Below, piece by piece: positions 49,298 to 58,853 of a stretch of 64,000 nt of DNA. Within the stretch, counting starts at the first letter, position 1. The number at the start of each line of letters is the position of its first letter. Location of the stretch: contig JAIQFH010000029.1 of the NCBI GenBank assembly GCA_020073385.1, forward strand, positions 1 through 64,000, in the 5' to 3' direction. Source of the stretch: Terriglobia bacterium. Its GTDB lineage: Bacteria; Acidobacteriota; Terriglobia; Terriglobales; Acidobacteriaceae. The position numbers and the translations under genes are program-made. The notes below the pieces were generated by a model, which saw nothing but the letters and a program-made list of their open reading frames with translations, did not search any database and was not told where the DNA came from.

Positions 49298-51088
49298 ATG
49301 ATGATGGCTCACATGACCACGAGCGCTTCGTCGGTTCTCGACGACAAGAAAGTCTTCTACAACCGCTTTCTACTGATCGTTGCCGGCCTCGGAGGGCTGC
49401 TGTATGGCGTCGACGTAGGAATCATTGCGGGGGCGCTTCCGTATCTGGAAGCAACCTCGGGACTCAATGCGGGGCAGCTTTCCATTGTGGTCGCCGCCGT
49501 TCTCCTGGGTAGCGTGATCTCAACCCTGTTTGCAGGGTTGCTCGCCGATTGGATTGGGCGCAAATGGCTGATGGCACTGAGCGGTGTCCTGTTTGTCATC
49601 AGCATCCCCATGATCGCGCTGGCACAGGGATACACGCCACTTGTTCTGGGGAGACTATTGCAGGGTGTGAGCGCAGGACTCATCGGGGTGGTGGTACCGC
49701 TCTATCTGGCGGAGTGTCTAACGGCTTCGAGCCGAGGTAAGGGAACCGGAATCTTTCAGTGGCTTCTGACGTTAGGGATCGTAACGGCAGCGCTGGTTGG
49801 AGCTTATTTCAGCTATCGCGTCGATGTGGTTGCAAAGCTTGGGGATGCTGCGAAGCTGCTGGCCTTCAAAGACTCAGCCTGGCGAGGAATCTTCTGGGTG
49901 TCGATGCCGCCGGGAGTGTTATTCGTAATTGGCAGTTTCATGGTCGCAGAGTCGCCACGCTGGCTGCTGCGGCGAGGCAAAAGAGCCGCAGCACTCACCT
50001 CACTTCTGCGCTCTCGCACTGAAGAACAGGCGAATCTCGAAATCAGTGAGATGGAAGAGCTCAATGCATCGGAAAAGGCGAAAGGTTCCGGAGATGCGAA
50101 ACTTAAAGACAGCTTGCTCCGGCGCAAGTATGTAATTCCGTTTGTACTGGCCTGCATCATACTCGCCTGTAATCAGACGACTGGGATCAATTCCATTATT
50201 GCCTACAACACCAACATTCTCCTGCAGAGTGGACTCTCCGACGTCGCCGCGCACTGGGGCTACGTCGTGTTTACGATCATCAATTTCCTGGTCACGTTCG
50301 CCAGTGTTGTGTTGGTGGATCGCAAGGGGCGCAAGTTCCTGCTAGCCGTAGGCACCGGCGGGATCATTCTTTCGCTTCTTTGCACGGGAACAATTTTCTT
50401 GAAGACTGAGAAACTGCGCGTAGATGCGAAAAATGCCGTGCAGAGCCTAGTCAAGCCGGATCAAACGCTGACGTTGACTTACAGTCCGGAGTGGGCCAAG
50501 CCTTTCAGCGGTGATGATGCAAGGCCGAGATCACTGGTGGTCATCTATTCCTATGGCGACTTCCGCGCTGCCACGCCGGTTTTGCGCTCCGATGATCCTG
50601 CAGGCAAACCGATCGAGATCAAACGCGAAAGCTCAATTCCTGCGAACAAGGTGGTGGCTTTCTTCTCGAAACCGTTTGGAAACCTCGATGCAGCGAGACG
50701 CGCCCCCTTGCGCATTGATAATGCTTTGATCACTCCGGTCCCAGCTCCGCGCAATGGGTGGATTGTGGCGATCACTTTGTTCATCTTCATGGCGTTTTAC
50801 GCGGTGGGACCCGGAGTTTGCGTGTGGCTGGCCCTTTCGGAATTGATGCCGACGCGGATTCGATCGAATGGGATGAGCATTGCGCTGGTGCTCAATCAGG
50901 CGGTTTCGACTACGATTGCGGCCATTTTCCTGCCCACAGTCGGCAAGTATGGGTATTCGACGATGTTCTTCGGGTTCGCGGCTTGCACCGTAATTTATTT
51001 CGTAACTGCGACCTGGTTCCTGCCGGAGACGAAGGGGAAAACGCTGGAGGAGATTGAAGCGCACTTCGAGGGCGCGGCGAAGGCGTAG
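49298..51088 (+). CDS. MFS sugar-porter-type transporter with an extra extracytoplasmic domain
   Basis: The 596-residue protein has the sugar-porter signatures VSAGLIGVVVPLYLAE, QTTGINSIIAYNTN and FLPETKGKTLEEIE. The usual 12 membrane helices are interrupted at about residues 368-483 by a polar segment (FLKTEKLRVDAKNAVQ to RNGWIVAIT) of about 115 residues. This segment is rich in beta-like strands and lies between two late helices, so it should face the periplasm. A ligand-binding or partner-binding role is inferred. The substrate is probably a hexose or polyol but is not proven. Confidence 0.9.
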   Translation: MMMAHMTTSASSVLDDKKVFYNRFLLIVAGLGGLLYGVDVGIIAGALPYLEATSGLNAGQLSIVVAAVLLGSVISTLFAGLLADWIGRKWLMALSGVLFVISIPMIALAQGYTPLVLGRLLQGVSAGLIGVVVPLYLAECLTASSRGKGTGIFQWLLTLGIVTAALVGAYFSYRVDVVAKLGDAAKLLAFKDSAWRGIFWVSMPPGVLFVIGSFMVAESPRWLLRRGKRAAALTSLLRSRTEEQANLEISEMEELNASEKAKGSGDAKLKDSLLRRKYVIPFVLACIILACNQTTGINSIIAYNTNILLQSGLSDVAAHWGYVVFTIINFLVTFASVVLVDRKGRKFLLAVGTGGIILSLLCTGTIFLKTEKLRVDAKNAVQSLVKPDQTLTLTYSPEWAKPFSGDDARPRSLVVIYSYGDFRAATPVLRSDDPAGKPIEIKRESSIPANKVVAFFSKPFGNLDAARRAPLRIDNALITPVPAPRNGWIVAITLFIFMAFYAVGPGVCVWLALSELMPTRIRSNGMSIALVLNQAVSTTIAAIFLPTVGKYGYSTMFFGFAACTVIYFVTATWFLPETKGKTLEEIEAHFEGAAKA

Positions 51089-51106
51089 CGGCATTGCTCG
51101 GCTGCA

Positions 51107-51147
51107 GGGGCCAAGATGGCCCCGCCACAGCCGGCGAGGACGCCGGC
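51107..51147. repeat. Double hairpin after the transporter
   Basis: GGGGCC/GGCCCC (51107-51112 and 51118-51123) is followed by GCCGGC/GCCGGC (51130-51135 and 51142-51147). It belongs to the class of short palindromic elements found between genes in this genome. Confidence 0.6.
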
Positions 51148-51215
51148 GCTACATTGGATCGAATGCACAGCGTCGTTTAGTCCTAGGTTCTTGTTCTTAA
51201 CTCTCATTATCATTT

Positions 51216-52361
51216 ATGCCAACTGACAAACATACGAACGGTTCCAGCGACAACTTTGCTCATGCGATGCGGCGGGAGATTTATGAGCAGCCTGACGCGA
51301 TTGCCCGAACGATCGAGAAGCATCTCAAGGACGACATCATTTTCCCGGGCGAACTGCAGCCCATCGAGGGCGCGCTGCTGACCTTTGAGAAGCTGATTAT
51401 CGCCGCCAGCGGGTCGAGCCGCCACGCGGGCCTGGCGGGCGAAATCATGATTGAGGATCTTTCCGGTGTGGCGGTCGATGTCGAGTATGCCAGCGAGTAC
51501 TGCTACCGTTCGACACACGCCGCGGTCGATCCGATTGTCATGGTCATTACTCAGTCGGGCGAAACGGCCGACACCATTGCGGCGCAGCGCGAAGCGCTGA
51601 CGCGTGGAGTGAAAACCATTGCGATTTCGAATGTGCCGGACACTACGATCGTCCGCGAGGCCGGCGCGGCGCTGATTACAGGAGCCGGGCCAGAGCGGTC
51701 GATTCCGGCAACGAAGAGTTTTACTACGCAGGTCACGATTCTCTATCTCATGGCGCTTTTTCTGGCGCGTAAGCGGGGCCGGATGACCTCGGAGGTAACG
51801 CGATCGTACCTGAAGCATTTGCTGCGTCTGCCCGAAGCGATCGAGAAGAATCTTTCCACCTGGGATGGCCTCGCGGAGGAATTCGGGCAGGTACATTTCC
51901 CGGCCGAAAAATTCCTGTATCTCGGACGGGGCGTGCATTACGCCATCGCTCGTGAAGGTGCACTAAAACTGAAGGAAATCTCGTATGCGCACGCAGAGGG
52001 ATATCCCGTGGGAGAATTGAAACACGGCCCCAACGCCCTGGTCGACGAAAAGCTGCCCGTGGTGGTATTGGCGACCTCCGATCGCAGAGATCCTGATTCT
52101 GTGCTGCGGTACCGTCGCACACTCGACGTGATGAAGGAAGTGCGCTCGCGGCGCGGGCAGTTGGTGACCGTTGCAACCGACGGCGACCAAGAAGTTGGGG
52201 CGATTGCTGATCAGGTGTTTTATGTTCCGGCCGCTCCGGAGCTGCTGCTGCCGATTCTGGAAGTGATTCCTCTGCAGCTGTTCGCCTATCACGTCGCCGT
52301 GAAGAAGGGATACGACGTTGACCATCCGCGAAACCTGGTCAAGGCGGTGGTTACGGAATAG
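51216..52361 (+). CDS. GlmS-like sugar-phosphate isomerase without glutaminase domain
   Basis: The 381-residue protein has two SIS domains. The first has IIAASGSSRHAG and VITQSGETADTIAA. The second has YLGRGVHYAIAREGALKLKEISYAHAEGYPVGELKHGP, with the C-terminal DVDHPRNLVKAVVTE close to the GlmS end. The N-terminal glutaminase domain (Cys nucleophile) of GlmS is absent, so it is more like an ammonia-dependent isomerase or a deaminase than true glucosamine-6-phosphate synthase. It follows the sugar transporter, which suggests a shared amino-sugar or sugar-phosphate role. Confidence 0.88.
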   Translation: MPTDKHTNGSSDNFAHAMRREIYEQPDAIARTIEKHLKDDIIFPGELQPIEGALLTFEKLIIAASGSSRHAGLAGEIMIEDLSGVAVDVEYASEYCYRSTHAAVDPIVMVITQSGETADTIAAQREALTRGVKTIAISNVPDTTIVREAGAALITGAGPERSIPATKSFTTQVTILYLMALFLARKRGRMTSEVTRSYLKHLLRLPEAIEKNLSTWDGLAEEFGQVHFPAEKFLYLGRGVHYAIAREGALKLKEISYAHAEGYPVGELKHGPNALVDEKLPVVVLATSDRRDPDSVLRYRRTLDVMKEVRSRRGQLVTVATDGDQEVGAIADQVFYVPAAPELLLPILEVIPLQLFAYHVAVKKGYDVDHPRNLVKAVVTE

Positions 52362-53052
52362 GACAGGGGCCACGGCGCGATGGACTCGAGGGACTGATCG
52401 GGTCATCGCCTTTGCAGAGAACCCACACGGTCGTGCCGCCAATCGCCACAGCTCCAGCGGCTATTGGCCAAGGACCGTTCAACACCGCGCCTATTGCCGA
52501 CGCCTTCTTGGCAGCCGGCGTACATTCCTCCTCACGAGACTTCTGTTCGCTTTCGCGCACGATATCGCGGGGGAACGACTGGGAGGGATTCTTAGCTTCC
52601 TGCGCCTTTTTCGCTCGGCTATCGATGTAGACATCACTCTTAGTGGCGTTGACCGTTACTTTGCCGTTTACATCCGAGACGTCGTACTGCGTCCACTGTG
52701 AAAGGTTGACTGGAACCACGGTCAGACAGCCCACTCGCACGCGCAAACCTCTCGTGGTGGTGACCGACAGGCTGCCGTGATCAAGGACCAGTTCGTCGCC
52801 GTCGAATTGCACCACGCTATCAGCGTTGATATCGGCGCTGGAACCGGTGAGGTCAATCCGCGCGACCGCATTCTTGGGAGTTTCGACCAGGTCATCCGGA
52901 AACAACGCGATGGATGTGGGAGCCGAATTATTGTTGACGAGGACGCCCGAGCCACTGCTGCGTAGGATGGCCGCCGCAGTCTCCTGGGCGTCGAGCGACA
53001 CCGGGAGAACGACGGCCATGGAAATGCACACGAAATGGCTCCATCGCAGCAA
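52351..53052 (-). CDS. Secreted FecR-like domain protein
   Basis: The 233-residue protein has a signal peptide (MLRWSHFVCISMAVVLPVSLDAQ). A FecR-type beta domain follows (SGSGVLVNNNSAPTSIALFPDDLVETPKNAVARIDL, then LVLDHGSLSV). A linker and a short hydrophobic C-terminal helix near 195-215 suggest membrane anchoring. The last cysteine-containing tail is CKGDDP...GPCPIP. It is convergent with the isomerase gene and overlaps it by 11 bp. The ligand is unknown. Confidence 0.75.
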   Translation of the reverse strand: MLRWSHFVCISMAVVLPVSLDAQETAAAILRSSGSGVLVNNNSAPTSIALFPDDLVETPKNAVARIDLTGSSADINADSVVQFDGDELVLDHGSLSVTTTRGLRVRVGCLTVVPVNLSQWTQYDVSDVNGKVTVNATKSDVYIDSRAKKAQEAKNPSQSFPRDIVRESEQKSREEECTPAAKKASAIGAVLNGPWPIAAGAVAIGGTTVWVLCKGDDPISPSSPSRRGPCPIP

Positions 53053-53181
53053 GCACCTATCCCAATTTTTTCCGCACTGACTCCTGCAAAGAGCTTAGCG
53101 TCAGAAGTTGGGGTCGACTATTGGCTGCTCAGGTGCGCTGGCAAACCTTGGCATCAAACGTGAGATGGTTAGGATAGGCTC

Positions 53182-54645
53182 CTAGGCGCGGGCGAAATCG
53201 ATGTATCCCTTGCTCACATCGGTGCGGATGAGCTTGGCTTTCAGTTTGTCGCCCACATCAAGGGCTTGCGCCCCTTGGGCGAGCAAACCCTCGATATGCG
53301 GTTGCAGGACCCGGACGAAGGTGCCGTGATCGGTGACTCCGGTAACGATCGCATCGAAAATTTCTCCTAGGCGACGCTGCATGGCGACCGCTGCCAAGCG
53401 TTTGGACATCTCGCGTTCCACTTTTCGAGCCGCGTCTTCTTTCTGCGTGCAGTTCGAGGCGACTGCGGTCAGTTCGTCATCGGAATAGGGATTCCTTTGG
53501 CCCGCAAGCATTCCTTTGATCAGGCGTTGCGTAACAACGTCGGCGAAACGGCGATTGGGGGCCGTGGAGTGTGTGTAGTCCTGCACCGCCAGGCCAAAGT
53601 GACCGGGAGCGGTTTCTCCGGCGGGCTCCAGGACATACTCTCCGGGACCGATGAGTTTGATGACGGCAAGCGAGAGGTCGGCGAAATGATCGGGATCGGC
53701 AGCCTTGCGCCGCAGCAGGAAATCGTTCAGGGCTTTCGAATCAGGCTGAGCCGGAAGCTTTTCGCCCTTGGTGGCGGCGAGCTGCACAATGCGATCCCAG
53801 CGTTTGGGCGTACGTACGATGCGGCGCAAGGACGAGACGTTTTGCAGCAGGCGGGCCACGACTCCATTGGCGGCCACCATGAAGTCTTCTATCAACTCGG
53901 TAGCGTGATTCTTCTGCTGTTTCACGACGTCGATTACCTGATCGTTGAGGACGAGCGGATGCACTTCATCGGTCTGCAAATTGAGCGCACCGTGCTGGAA
54001 GCGCTGGCTCTTGAGCTTCTGCGCGACATCACTTTGAAGTTTAAGCTGGTTTTGAAGTTCAGTTGAAGCGGCGACCTTGGGTGGAGGCGCGGCAATTCCC
54101 TCCAGCCACGCGCCGACGGAGTTGTACTGGAGTTGAGCCTTGTTTCGAACCAGCGCGCGATAGACGTCGGAAGACTTGATGTTGCCGTCAGAGCCGACGA
54201 CGAATTCAATGATGATGCTGAGGCGGTCCTGGTCTTCGAGAAGTGAGGTGACACCGGTCGAAAGCTGCTCAGGCAGCATGGGAAAGTTTCGAATGCCGGT
54301 GTACACGGTGGTCGTTTCCCGGGCGGCGTGTTGATCGATCGGAGTCAGCTTTGCCACGAAAGCGTCGACATCGGCAATGCCCACCATGACTTTGACATCG
54401 CCATTGGCGGCATGCTCTGCCACCTCAATCTGATCCAGGTCGCGAGAGGTGTCATTGTCGATGGATGACCACAGGAGGTTGCGCAGGTCGCGCACATCGC
54501 GAGACGGCGACACTTGCGGCTGCTGCCCGAGATTCGCCAGCTGTGTCGCGACCTGAGCAGGAAAATCCGGCTCGAAACCGTGCTGCTGCATGATTTCTTT
54601 TGCTGTAGCCTGTAGATCCAGGTGCGAAGGATTCGCGTCTTGCAT
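53182..54645 (-). CDS. RNase II/R-family exoribonuclease
   Basis: The 487-residue protein has the RNB active-site segment SIDNDTSRDLDQIEV near 70-85 (the Asp cluster), DVFTGIR-type motifs (TTTVYTGIRNFPMLPEQLSTGVTSL) and SAPNRRFADVVTQRLI near 375. An S1-like domain closes the protein (FDAIVTGVTDHGTFVRVLQPHIEGLL). The N-terminal cold-shock domains of RNase R are missing, so it is a short form. It degrades single-stranded RNA 3' to 5'. Confidence 0.9.
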   Translation of the reverse strand: MQDANPSHLDLQATAKEIMQQHGFEPDFPAQVATQLANLGQQPQVSPSRDVRDLRNLLWSSIDNDTSRDLDQIEVAEHAANGDVKVMVGIADVDAFVAKLTPIDQHAARETTTVYTGIRNFPMLPEQLSTGVTSLLEDQDRLSIIIEFVVGSDGNIKSSDVYRALVRNKAQLQYNSVGAWLEGIAAPPPKVAASTELQNQLKLQSDVAQKLKSQRFQHGALNLQTDEVHPLVLNDQVIDVVKQQKNHATELIEDFMVAANGVVARLLQNVSSLRRIVRTPKRWDRIVQLAATKGEKLPAQPDSKALNDFLLRRKAADPDHFADLSLAVIKLIGPGEYVLEPAGETAPGHFGLAVQDYTHSTAPNRRFADVVTQRLIKGMLAGQRNPYSDDELTAVASNCTQKEDAARKVEREMSKRLAAVAMQRRLGEIFDAIVTGVTDHGTFVRVLQPHIEGLLAQGAQALDVGDKLKAKLIRTDVSKGYIDFARA

Positions 54646-54734
54646 AGCTCCTCAAGCGAAATGGATGTGGGTTTCAGGCTAACATGAACGCGGATCTTCC
54701 GCGTTTTAGACGCTGAATATGATGGAGAATCGAG

Positions 54735-55202
54735 ATGCGCAGGTTACGTTATAGTCTTGCGTCTGTAATTTGGATGTTGGCCTTCGCCAATCTGTGCTCT
54801 TCTCAGGAGAAAGCCATGGAAGACAAGCCAGCTGCGACGTCGCAGGAGCAAGCAACGCGCGCGACGCTCGATCGGTTTAATGACGCATTCAACCGCCATG
54901 ACACTGAGGCGCTGGCGGGACTTTTGACCGAGGACACAGTATTCGAGGACACCTCACCCGCGCCGGACGGCCGACGGGTTGAGGGAAAGCAGGCGGTCGT
55001 CGAGTTTTGGCGAGCCTGGTTCGAACGGAATGCGGACGCGCGATTCGAAGCCGAGGAGATCATTGTGAGCGGCAATCGAGCGACGGTGTTGTGGATCTAT
55101 CACAAGAAGCGCAACGGCCAGCCCTGGCACTTGCGGGGAGTGGATGTCTTTACTGTAAAAGACGGGAAGGTCGCCGCGAAGCTTGCCTATGTGAAGGGCT
55201 GA
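54735..55202 (+). CDS. SnoaL-like (NTF2-fold) secreted protein
   Basis: The 155-residue protein has a signal peptide (MRRLRYSLASVIWMLAFANLCSSQ). A single NTF2/SnoaL domain follows (about 40-155): FNDAFNRHDTEALAGLLTEDTVFEDTSP, EGKQAVVEFWRAWF and LRGVDVFTVKDGKVAAKLAYVK. It could be an enzyme or a binding protein. The catalytic residues of polyketide cyclases are not obvious. Confidence 0.85.
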   Translation: MRRLRYSLASVIWMLAFANLCSSQEKAMEDKPAATSQEQATRATLDRFNDAFNRHDTEALAGLLTEDTVFEDTSPAPDGRRVEGKQAVVEFWRAWFERNADARFEAEEIIVSGNRATVLWIYHKKRNGQPWHLRGVDVFTVKDGKVAAKLAYVKG

Positions 55203-55249
55203 CGCGCCGACGGGCCGAGCGTAGTGCGCTGTTGTTTCCTCAGTACGTT

Positions 55250-55873
55250 CTAAGACTGTCCCCGCAGACGTGTGACATCCGAGTTAGTAAAAGCGCGGGC
55301 AGCAGTTCGCCTGTGAGATTTCCAGTACGCAGCAACGTCTCCAAGAGATACTCCGCGCTCCTGAAGAACTAACGGATTGGCCTTCCCTATTGCCCCCACG
55401 TCCAATATGCTGGCGGGCAAGTTGTTGGGCATGGGGCTGCCAGTCAGTTCTATAACGCCGGATCCGGCTGCGGATTCACTGCTTTCCGGTGAAGGTAATG
55501 GAGGCGGAGATGTGAGTTGAGACGTCACAAAATTCATATACCAGGCCGTCTGGTCGGGACTCATGATTGGCGTTTCAACGCGTCGTGCCACGACTTCAGC
55601 GGGTTTGTGCGCACCCCAGTAGACATTGTCGAGATATACGATGGTTTCAAGCGGCGCAAAAGCAGGCGACTCGGCAGGAGTCGGGACCTCACTCGTGCCC
55701 GCCAGGCCTCCTCCGCTGAGCGACAGGGACGGGGTTGCGATTGGGCGAAGCAGCATCGGGTTTCCCGTGGTGGCGAGGTATTGCGGCCCAACAGGAAAGT
55801 TCGTGTCTTGCGCGCAGGAAATTCCTCCCAGAACCAGGAGCGCGAGCAGCACGCGGTGAAGGCGCATATCCAC
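55250..55873 (-). CDS. Secreted protein with conserved C-terminal helix
   Basis: The 207-residue protein has a signal peptide (MRLHRVLLALLVLGGISCAQ, with a possible lipobox GISC). The middle is Pro/Ser/Thr rich with little structure. A conserved-looking end, ERGVSLGDVAAYWKSHRRTAARAFTNSDVTRLR, follows. I recognise this ending as a type recurring in Acidobacteriota proteins but know no function. Confidence 0.65.
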   Translation of the reverse strand: MDMRLHRVLLALLVLGGISCAQDTNFPVGPQYLATTGNPMLLRPIATPSLSLSGGGLAGTSEVPTPAESPAFAPLETIVYLDNVYWGAHKPAEVVARRVETPIMSPDQTAWYMNFVTSQLTSPPPLPSPESSESAAGSGVIELTGSPMPNNLPASILDVGAIGKANPLVLQERGVSLGDVAAYWKSHRRTAARAFTNSDVTRLRGQS

Positions 55874-55971
55874 CTCCTACAACCAAACGTATGCCCGGCA
55901 ATTATGAACCAGCACGGCAGAATTTGCCATAGGGCTATGGCTGAAACCAGCTTCTGGAGCAGCATTTGGCG

Positions 55972-56490
55972 TTATTGCATGGTCGTGAGCGCGTTACGGC
56001 GTTCGCGGCGATTCTGAAGAATGACATAGAGCATGTAGCAGACGATCGCGAGGTTCCCGACGAGCAGAGCACAGCGAAAGAAAGTTATTCCTCGAAAAAG
56101 CTCGCGAACTTCCAGCGGCAGGAGAAGGGTTCCTGAAACGAATGCAACCCACTCAGCCCAGACCCGCGCCTTCCACAAGCCGTAGGCTTCCGTGAATCGC
56201 AAGGCAGCATAAGCGAAGGCGATACGGGCGGCGGCCCAGAGGCGCGCATCGGTGACGCTATCAGCGAAGTCAAGAAATATTTGCGCCGAACGCCGGTCTG
56301 TACTAACGCGAAGCAGAGACAGCAGCCTTTCGGCAATGAGCCAGGCGTCTTTGTGCACAAGTGCAACGGCGCAGAAGCCCATCAGCACCACGAATACGCC
56401 TTTAGAAAATTCCAAGGTGGCTACGGCTCGCAGCACGCGCCGCTGATTACGATGGGGATCAGTTGTCTTGACGTCCTGGCGCATGAACAC
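55972..56490 (-). CDS. DUF2127-like integral membrane protein
   Basis: The 172-residue protein starts MFMRQDVKTTDPHRNQRRVLRAV. Three or four membrane helices lie around 29-47, 87-103, 111-128 and 143-162. Phrases such as ARIAFAYAALRFTEAYGLWKARVWAEW are typical of the DUF2127 family. The start upstream of the first Met is not certain. Function is unknown. Confidence 0.75.
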   Translation of the reverse strand: MFMRQDVKTTDPHRNQRRVLRAVATLEFSKGVFVVLMGFCAVALVHKDAWLIAERLLSLLRVSTDRRSAQIFLDFADSVTDARLWAAARIAFAYAALRFTEAYGLWKARVWAEWVAFVSGTLLLPLEVRELFRGITFFRCALLVGNLAIVCYMLYVILQNRRERRNALTTMQ

Positions 56491-56634
56491 TGATGAGTAT
56501 AAAGATGCAGGGTATCACGGAGTTGCGATCCCGCAGACTCGTCGCCGGCCACCCCTGGATCGCGAGGCTCGCACTTACCTCAGTAACTGGATGGCGCGCT
56601 GCCGGCATGTCACGATCGCGGCGAGGAAATCATC

Positions 56635-57615
56635 ATGCGAAGAACTGTTGGTGTGCTCGCGGTGGCAATGATTTGGAGTGCGGCAGTGTCCGCGCAGGAT
56701 GCTTCCACTCCGCAGACTGCGCGACAAGCGCTCCTGGAAATGTTCTTCAGCAAGACATCGGGAACTTTTGTGAAGCACCTTCCATCCGTCACGCTTGCCG
56801 CTCTCGACAAATCCGGAGCACTGGCGAGTCTGCAGCAGTACGCGTTGTTAGCGAGCCAGTTGCAAACGCAAGGAACAAACTTTCAGACTTTCGAAACCGG
56901 CTCCGTGCTTTTGTCGGGTGAAGATCCGAAAACTGGGAAGAAGGTGGAAGTAACCGTGGAGAACGACGCTCTGCGCGGGGAACAAGACGATATCGAGCTT
57001 TCTTTTCAGACTTACAGGAATGGCGAGGCACAACGCACTCCTTTCATGCCGCGCATGACATTCACGATGAAGCAAGAAGCTCGGATCTGGAAGTTAAACG
57101 AGATTTCGGTCACGATCCGCTTGCCCCTGGCGGATCCGGACTTGTTGAAGGCGATGACTGAAAACATGAAGGCACGGGAGACCGCGAACGTCTCCCTTAC
57201 ACCCGTCTCCGCTACACCTCAAACACAAGGCGCTATGTCATCAGCAGGACGCGATGCGCAGGTACTGGCGGCGATGCGGACGATTCTTACGGCGGAGATG
57301 ACCTACGCGGCCAGCTATCCACGAGTTGGCTTCACCTGCACATTGTCGGACCTCGACGGCTTCGGCGGCGGCGAACCGAACGAGCATCAGGCGATGCTCA
57401 TCAACAGTGGATTGGCTAGCGGGAAGAAGTATGGATTTGTGTTCACGCTCTCCGGTTGCGGGGGCGCTCCCTCCACCATCTTCCACCTATCGGCTGGGCC
57501 GAACGCGAACATCTTCGGACGGAAGGCATTCTGCGCGGATCAGTCGGGGACTATCCGATCATCGGACGACGGGAACGCGGCTAACTGTTTCGCCCGCGGG
57601 ACGCAGCTTCAATAG
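56635..57615 (+). CDS. Secreted protein with pilin-like C-terminal domain
   Basis: The 326-residue protein has a signal peptide (MRRTVGVLAVAMIWSAAVSAQ). An unrecognised N-terminal domain (about 40-180) follows: FFSKTSGTFVKHLPSVTLAALDKSG to FTMKQEARIWKLNEISVTI. The C-terminal domain (about 203-326) reads AAMRTILTAEMTYAASYPRVGFTCTLSDL, then SGCGG, FCADQSGTIR and NCFARGT. It has four cysteines and resembles the C-terminal domain of a major-pilin-like protein. The same domain is found at the end of the protein at 60117. Confidence 0.75.
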   Translation: MRRTVGVLAVAMIWSAAVSAQDASTPQTARQALLEMFFSKTSGTFVKHLPSVTLAALDKSGALASLQQYALLASQLQTQGTNFQTFETGSVLLSGEDPKTGKKVEVTVENDALRGEQDDIELSFQTYRNGEAQRTPFMPRMTFTMKQEARIWKLNEISVTIRLPLADPDLLKAMTENMKARETANVSLTPVSATPQTQGAMSSAGRDAQVLAAMRTILTAEMTYAASYPRVGFTCTLSDLDGFGGGEPNEHQAMLINSGLASGKKYGFVFTLSGCGGAPSTIFHLSAGPNANIFGRKAFCADQSGTIRSSDDGNAANCFARGTQLQ

Positions 57616-57658
57616 AACAGCATCACTACAGAGGACACCGAGGGAACACAGAGTTTCG

Positions 57659-58633
57659 TCAGTTCCTCTTCTCTCGGATGGCCGCCCGCAATTCAGCAAC
57701 GATTTCCTGCGAGGCTCTGATCGCTGCGGCATGTTGATTCACGTTGAATGAGATAGCTCCGACGCGAGCGTGCCCGCCTCCCCCGTAGCGCTCACAAATA
57801 CGTGCGAGGTTTACCGCAGGCTCCTGCGGCGCCCACGGGTTCGATCCCACAGAGACCTTCACACGAAAGCTGCTCTTGCTGAGCCCCACGCTGTACACCG
57901 ACTCGGGATGTAAGTAATAGGGAATAAATTTGTTGTAGCCCTCGAGGTCGTGATCGGTGACGTCGAAGAAGATTGTGCCGTCCTTGCACTCCGTGCGTTC
58001 CTTCAAGATTCCAATCGAAAGTTCGTGGCGCTTCAGGAGTGGCGGAAGCAGGGGCGCGACGAAAGGTTCGTGCAGAATTTCGCCTAACGACTTGCTCGCG
58101 AGCAAGGGAATCAGATTCGGCACGAAGCCGTGGTCGGGCGCCGACTCGATCACCATGGTCAGCTTCATCGCGGGAGCTTCCATCTCGACCGCCGTCTTCG
58201 CGTCGGGATAGAGAGCTCCGTCGATCACGTCGGTCCAGTGCACGAGATCAGCGACAGATGAAGGATCGAAGCCGAAGCGCTGTTGCGCAATCATTGCGAT
58301 AAAACTGGTACAGGACTTGAATGCGGGATCGTAGAACTTGCGATTGCTCTGATCCTGCTCGAAGTGCTCGGCGTCGGCGGGAGTCAGGAAAGCACTCTCA
58401 TGATGATCGAACCACCAGGTAATGTTCGGTGAACTGGAGTACTTGAAATCGACGATGGCGTTTTCGTCACCGTCGAACTGCTTCTCATCAAACAGCGCTC
58501 CGGCACGGTGAACCAGTCCGGTGAACTCGAATTGGACGTCACTGCGGATGCGCTCACGATAGAAGCGAGAGAACAACGCCGCCGAAGAAGCTCCGTCAAA
58601 ACACTTGTCGTGGTAAAAAACCCGGACTCGCAA
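57659..58633 (-). CDS. DHH-family phosphoesterase
   Basis: The start is taken as the TTG that opens LRVRVFYHDKCFDGASSAALF, although the frame is open further upstream. It carries the DHH metal site (FDHH in WWFDHHES near 75) and a second metal cluster in HDKCFDGA. Toward the C terminus, GGGGHARVGA is the DHHA1-like end. These proteins cleave cyclic dinucleotides, pApA or oligonucleotides. The absence of extra domains suggests a NrnA-type or exopolyphosphatase-like role. Confidence 0.85.
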   Translation of the reverse strand: MRVRVFYHDKCFDGASSAALFSRFYRERIRSDVQFEFTGLVHRAGALFDEKQFDGDENAIVDFKYSSSPNITWWFDHHESAFLTPADAEHFEQDQSNRKFYDPAFKSCTSFIAMIAQQRFGFDPSSVADLVHWTDVIDGALYPDAKTAVEMEAPAMKLTMVIESAPDHGFVPNLIPLLASKSLGEILHEPFVAPLLPPLLKRHELSIGILKERTECKDGTIFFDVTDHDLEGYNKFIPYYLHPESVYSVGLSKSSFRVKVSVGSNPWAPQEPAVNLARICERYGGGGHARVGAISFNVNQHAAAIRASQEIVAELRAAIREKRN

Positions 58634-58853
58634 TGAATTCCCCGATCGTTCCAGATTCCGGCCCGCGAGCACCTAGCAATGGATGGCTCACGACGCAGGT
58701 AAAAGCTAATAGGATTGACAGCTTAAGCGAAGAAAGTCAAGAGGCGGGAGCGAAATAGGACACTGTAGGGACACTAAGGGCTACGAACGCAGATCCGAAG
58801 CGAAGCGTTAGTAGAGTTCGTGCCCTCGGTTTGACCAGCCGCTCACATGCCGC

